A DNA stretch of 64,000 nucleotides, from positions 27,432,791 through 27,496,790 of the forward strand of contig CM036774.1 of NCBI GenBank assembly GCA_020796225.1. Direction: 5' to 3'. This document shows positions 26,201 through 32,200 of the stretch, in pieces. The stretch is from Arion vulgaris. Its lineage: Eukaryota; Mollusca; Gastropoda; Stylommatophora; Arionidae. The notes under the pieces are model-generated. The model worked only from the letters and a program-made list of their open reading frames with translations, did not search any database and was not told the origin of the DNA. Both the position numbers and the translations under genes were made by a program. How positions within the stretch are numbered: the stretch's first letter is position 1; the number at the start of each line of letters is the position of its first letter.

Positions 26201-29200
26201 GGTACTAAGACTCTACTCTACCTCACGTGGTGACTCTAAAAACAGATTGCTACATTGCAGTCTGATAAAACAGATAAAGATCAAAGCGGAGCTACAATAC
26301 GTTTAAGTAGTAGTATAAACACAGCCGCTTGTGGTATAAGATTTGTCTGCACAACAGACAAACAATATCACAGAGTGGCTCGCTCTCGGGAGTCTTGTGG
26401 CCGTCATCTAGAAATCAATAACCAACACAGAAGCACACAACTGACCACTGGTCATGCCAGAAGCACACAACTGACCACTGGTCATGCCAGAAGCACACAA
26501 CTGACTACTGGTCATGCCAGAATAACCTGTCCCTTTAAAACTCGCTTAATAACTGATCTTCATTTACTGCTACATACAAAACAAAACACAGGGTTATGTG
26601 ACAATATAGTCGAACTGATTGGTCTTGTCAATCACCATCAAATAGCTTGTACTGAGCAGAACTTTGCCACCCCAACAGACCTTCGAATTCTCTCTCTCAT
26701 AGGCCAAATGTACCGCCACTGCAGCTGTCATGTTCAAACCATCAGTTACATCCTGAATCCATCTTCTCTGTGGTCTTCCTCTTCTTCTCTTTACCTGTAT
26801 GCCTCCTTCCATGATGGGCTTCTCCAGCCCTTCATGTCTTTTTATATGTCCAAAATATTTTAATTTTCTCTTTCTTATTTGTAGCATCAGCCAGTTTTCT
26901 TTGATTTTGAGTTCTTTCTGGATAGATCTATTTGTTATCTTCTCTGTCCATGATATACGAAGGACTTTTCTATATCATTTATATTGAAAAGCATATATAT
27001 GTTTTTCCACTGCCTTGTCCATGATTTAAGGAGGACATTTCTGTAACACTTATATTGAAAAGTACATATGTATATTCTTCCTGTCACTACAGCCGTTATA
27101 TCAACATATCTTTCCTGTGCCCATTTTATCAGCTTCTCTAAATGGAAATTATGGAGAAGGAAAACTCTTGGAGCGACATCACAGTCAGAAAAAGGGGCAA
27201 AGCATGAACATGCTCTTCGGCTCAGATCATACATACCTGACATTAAGTTAGCTGTAAAGTGATCAATAAAGTATAATTGATGTTCAGTATGAGAGCAGGA
27301 ACAACAAATGTAAGTAGGCATTGTCAGATCAGGTACACCAAGAATCATAAGCGACTCAAATGTTGATGTTCAGTATGAGAGAAGGAACAACAAATGTAAG
27401 TAGGCATTGTCAGATCAGGTACACCCAAGAATCATCGTGGGACTCAAATGTTGATGTTCCTGTCTTACATGCTGTAGCGGACTATGAACCGTTGGCACAA
27501 TGTATTCACACTCCTAGCACAAACCACTGAGATCATTCAGAGTGGTTAACTTTCTTGATAAGAAGAAGAAGAAGAAGAATCTAGCAAAGATAGTACAGCT
27601 ACTATACACTAGAATTAGACTATGTTCAAATATGAGATTTAACAATTAGACTCACCTGTAGATATTTAGATGTTAGACTCACCTGTAGATATGTAGTTGT
27701 TAGACTCACCTGTAGATATTTAATTGTAAAACTGAAATCAAACAGTTATTGTTGTATATTTATTAAATGAGTACATGTCAACAGATGACTTGCCGCTTTT
27801 AGATTCTCTCGAGAGTGTAAGTCTAGAACTCCCTTGATATGTTCAATATATAATGTCTAAATCACCTGATAACTTGATATCCTCAGTTGTTGCCAGGTGT
27901 CAAAGTTGCCATCGCTAACCCAGAGACTAAGGGTCAGTGTGCAGACTCACACCTGGGAGAGGTCAGTCTTGACAGTTCTGTCTGTCTGTCTGTCTGTCTG
28001 TCTATGACACTTACATGCTTCATAATAAACTTCATACAAATATCATTTTCAGATATGACCCCATGACCTTACTTCTAACCCCATGACCTTACTTCTGCTC
28101 ATTCTGGCTGTGGAGTAACAGACTTTTTCCATGCATGTTTTCTCAGTGACTCAATGAGTATGCTCAGGAAGATTGAAACAGGCTGGGCTCGAAGACAATG
28201 GATGGAGTCGCTGGGGAGGTCTAAGCTGACAAAAATCAGTTTTATTTTTGTCCCAGGGCATGCAGGTAAGGGGAATGAACGTGCGGATAGGTTTGCAGAT
28301 ATGGCTGCTGTACAAAGCGGGCTGGCAATGGACCAAGCTGATATTTTAAATTCCTAAAGGGAGAGGATGTGGGCATGATTCATGTAATAGTGGTGAATCT
28401 ACAAAACTAACCAGACTGCAAGAATTCCAAGTCAAGTGTGGTGTAGCTAGATAAGAACACTATACTAGTAGACAAAGAAGAATAGTAAACTAACATAGAA
28501 CTAGTGTCGTTAGTTGCCATATGCTGAGAGACATACTGAGGGGGAGATTTAAGCGCTTATGGATTAATTGGTTCAATTTGCAGTGATGATGATCCGATGA
28601 CTAAACTAAACTGAGAGACATACTGAAGAGGAGATTGGAGAACTTATGGATTAATTGGTTCAATTTGCAGTGATGATGATCCGATGACTAAACTAAACTG
28701 AGAGACATACTGAAGAGGAGGTTGGAGCACTTATGGATTAATTGGTTCAATTTGCAGTGATGATGATCCGATGACTAAACTAAACTGAGAGACATACTGA
28801 AGAGGAGATTGGAGCACTTATGGATTAATTGGTTCAATTTGCAGTGATGATCTAACGACTAAACTCAACTTTGCTTCTGGTCATCAAGAATCAGATTATT
28901 AGTATCATCTATCGCTGATGATTTGTTCAAGCTTAACAGATAGTTCTAACTTGAGAGATTTCACTCTGACAACACACTCATTAATACAAATCTCAACTTG
29001 AGAGAATTCACTCTGACAACACACTCATTAATACAAATCTCAACTTGAGAGATTTCACTCTGACAACACTCTCATTAACACAAATCTCAACTGTCAGACA
29101 TACCAAATATTAAACGAAATTAATGACAATTATCTTAAGAATTTCATAATATCGTTGGTCATCATCATCAGGTGCCATGCCGACTGGTGTAGGCGATCAT

Positions 29201-32200
29201 GGGTCTCCACAAATCTCTGTCTCTGGTGTTTGCTATCAGCTCAGATGTTGATGCTCTGCCGTACCAAGAAGTCAGGCTATCCAAAATTTTCTCTCTCTGT
29301 CTTCCCCTGTCTCATCTTCCCTCAATTTTACCAGTTGTCGCAATGTGTTCTAAACCTCCCTTTCTCATCATTTGCCTGAAAAATGATGACTGCCTCTTTC
29401 TTATATTGATGATAAGTTTTCTATTTGTGCCTTGATCTCATTCAGTACCTCAACATTAGTCATTTTAGCAGTTCATTGGGATTCTCATCATTCTTATGTA
29501 AAACCATATCTCTGTGGCACTCAGAGATTTCTCCATCTGTTTGTTTATTGTCCATGACTCGCATCCGTATGTCAGTATTGGTTCTGTGTTGCACTGTATG
29601 ATTCTCATTCTGATATCAATTGACAATGACTTGTTGCATATAATGCTTCTCATTTTCTGGAACACTACTTTGGCCTGCCCTATTCTACTCTATATTTCTG
29701 AATATCAATGGTACAAACCAAATTGTAGACCAAAAAATAGCTGATACGGTTGCACAAATAAAATCACATGCTGTTATTGATGTGAATAATAAAACAAGTT
29801 TGTGGGACAGCGGGTGGGACAGAGGGAAATAAGAAGGTTGTTCGACAGAGGGAAATAAGAAGGTTGCGTAGATTAGAGACATTCATGTGGCATGAAATTG
29901 TACACAACAGACAAGATCACTTTCTATTCTAGTATAACAAGTGTATGATCGAAGAAATGTTATCGCACAGACTGCACATAAATATGACTTTTATCAGATG
30001 TATCTGAGCAGACAAATTTATCAAATGATAAGAAAATGGTAGTAGCCATGGGAAAGAAATCTATTTCAAGATAACTTGCACATAACATATGATCATAAAC
30101 TAGTGAAAATCTGTAATTACTAATTGGGATGATATTGCTAGCTGGGATGATATTGCTAATTGGGATGATATTGCTAGCTGGGATGATATTGCTAGCTGGG
30201 ATGTTGAACCATCACTTTATCGAGATGAATGAGACATATCTTAATGAAGTAAAATTTATTACAGAAGTTTCATCAATTCAGACAATTTTTGTTCCATTCA
30301 TTAACTAGCATGCAACATACTTCAAATTACTGAAATATAAATTTAAAAACTACATGTTGCGTCTGGCTGAATGGATTAGTGATGCTCCAATTCGGGAGAC
30401 CTCAATCTACAGTGAGGCCAAGGAGTTTTTATGTCGGGGCATAAAGAAAAATCATAACATGAACAGTTTCACAACGACTGCACTAACCATGTCACCTTTA
30501 AATTCCTCAGACTCTCGTCCCCCCCCCTGTCCTACACTGTCTAAAAATCGGTATTACAGACAGTAATGACAGTTTGGGGCATGAACAAGAAAGAAAATTT
30601 ATCACCTGTGAAATGAGATGCTTGAGGAAAGCAGTAAATAAAACAAGAAGAGACTATATAGGAAATGATGAAATTAGAAGAACAGTCAAAACAACGCCTG
30701 TTGTTAGATTCATTGAAAAACAGAAACTGAAATGGTTTGTCCACTTGGTGAGAATGAACCCGACTACACCAATTGCGGGAACATACAATGTGAAAATGGA
30801 ATCATCAAGGGAAAGAGGCAGACCAAAAAAAGATGGAATGATGGAGTTACAGACATATTAAAACTCCACAGTATCACAGCGTATCAAGCGACCAAGCGTG
30901 CACTATCTCGGAAACTGATTATCAGTTAAACCTGCAACGCCTAATGGCAAAAAAACAGAGGACAAAAAAAAAAGAACAGCAACAGTTTTTAAAAAAAAAT
31001 AGCGCTTCTGTTATACCATGTCTCAATAATCTCTATATACAACTTGTCTGCCCTATCTTTCTTATTCCCTGTGGTTTCCGGTCTCAGTATTATAGAACTC
31101 TACTAATGCAATTTTTGTTTTGTTTGTTGTTACATAAAAACCAGATATGGGTTAGCAGCGGACACAACACGAATGGCTACTTTACTATCTACGGTGATGA
31201 ATCATTACATTATGATCACTTTGACTCTCAGTTAGCTACTGGGGATGTACACGGCAGCTATGCACGTACAGGATACCTCGGATTTATACGACGTACAGAG
31301 CTGACACAGTCTGATGGAGGTATGTCTCTGACTTAAGAAATATCTGATGGCAAATATTACGTTAAGCATAACCTGGCAGTAGATAAGTAGTCAAATGCAA
31401 CAATCCAGATACTTACCTTCATCTTTGTCCCTGGTCATTCTAGGGTGAAGGGCAATGAGAGAGCGGAGGGATGCACTGATGAACAATCCTGCGATAGAGA
31501 ATGTGTTTTCTATGGACAAAAACAACATCATCAACGCTCTAAGAGACAGGATACGCTCTGAAGATTTCAACGAAGAAAATAAAGGGTATTCTCTATCTCG
31601 GTTGCACAAGATATTATAAATTCCCTAAGGGAGAGAGGACATGTACATGATTCAAGTAATAGTGGTGAATCTACAACACTAACCAGACTGCAAGAATTCC
31701 AAGTCAAATGTGGTGTAGCTAGACAAGAACGCTATGCTGGTAGCCAAAGACGAATAGTAAACCAACAAAGAACCGGTGTCGTTAGTCGCCACACGCTGAG
31801 GGACATACTGAGGGAGGAGATCGGAACACTTATGGACTAATTGGTTTGACGTGCAGTGATGATGATCCGATGACTAAACTAAACTGTTACAGTCATTGTA
31901 TTGAAGTCATATGACTGTCGTACTGTTATAGTCATTGTATTGAAATCATATGACTGTCGTACTGTTATAGTCATTGTATTGAAGTCATATGACTGTCGTA
32001 CTGTTATAGTCATTGTATTGAAGTCATATGACTGTCGATCTGTTATAGTCATTGTATTGAAGTCATATGACTGTCGTACTGTTATAGTGAGTGTATTGAA
32101 GTCATATGACTGTCGTACTGTTATAGTGAGTGTGTTGAATAATAATTCTCTCGTTGTTTACTGTCATAGATGTTTCTTGGTTGTTGTATCTGTACAGAGA

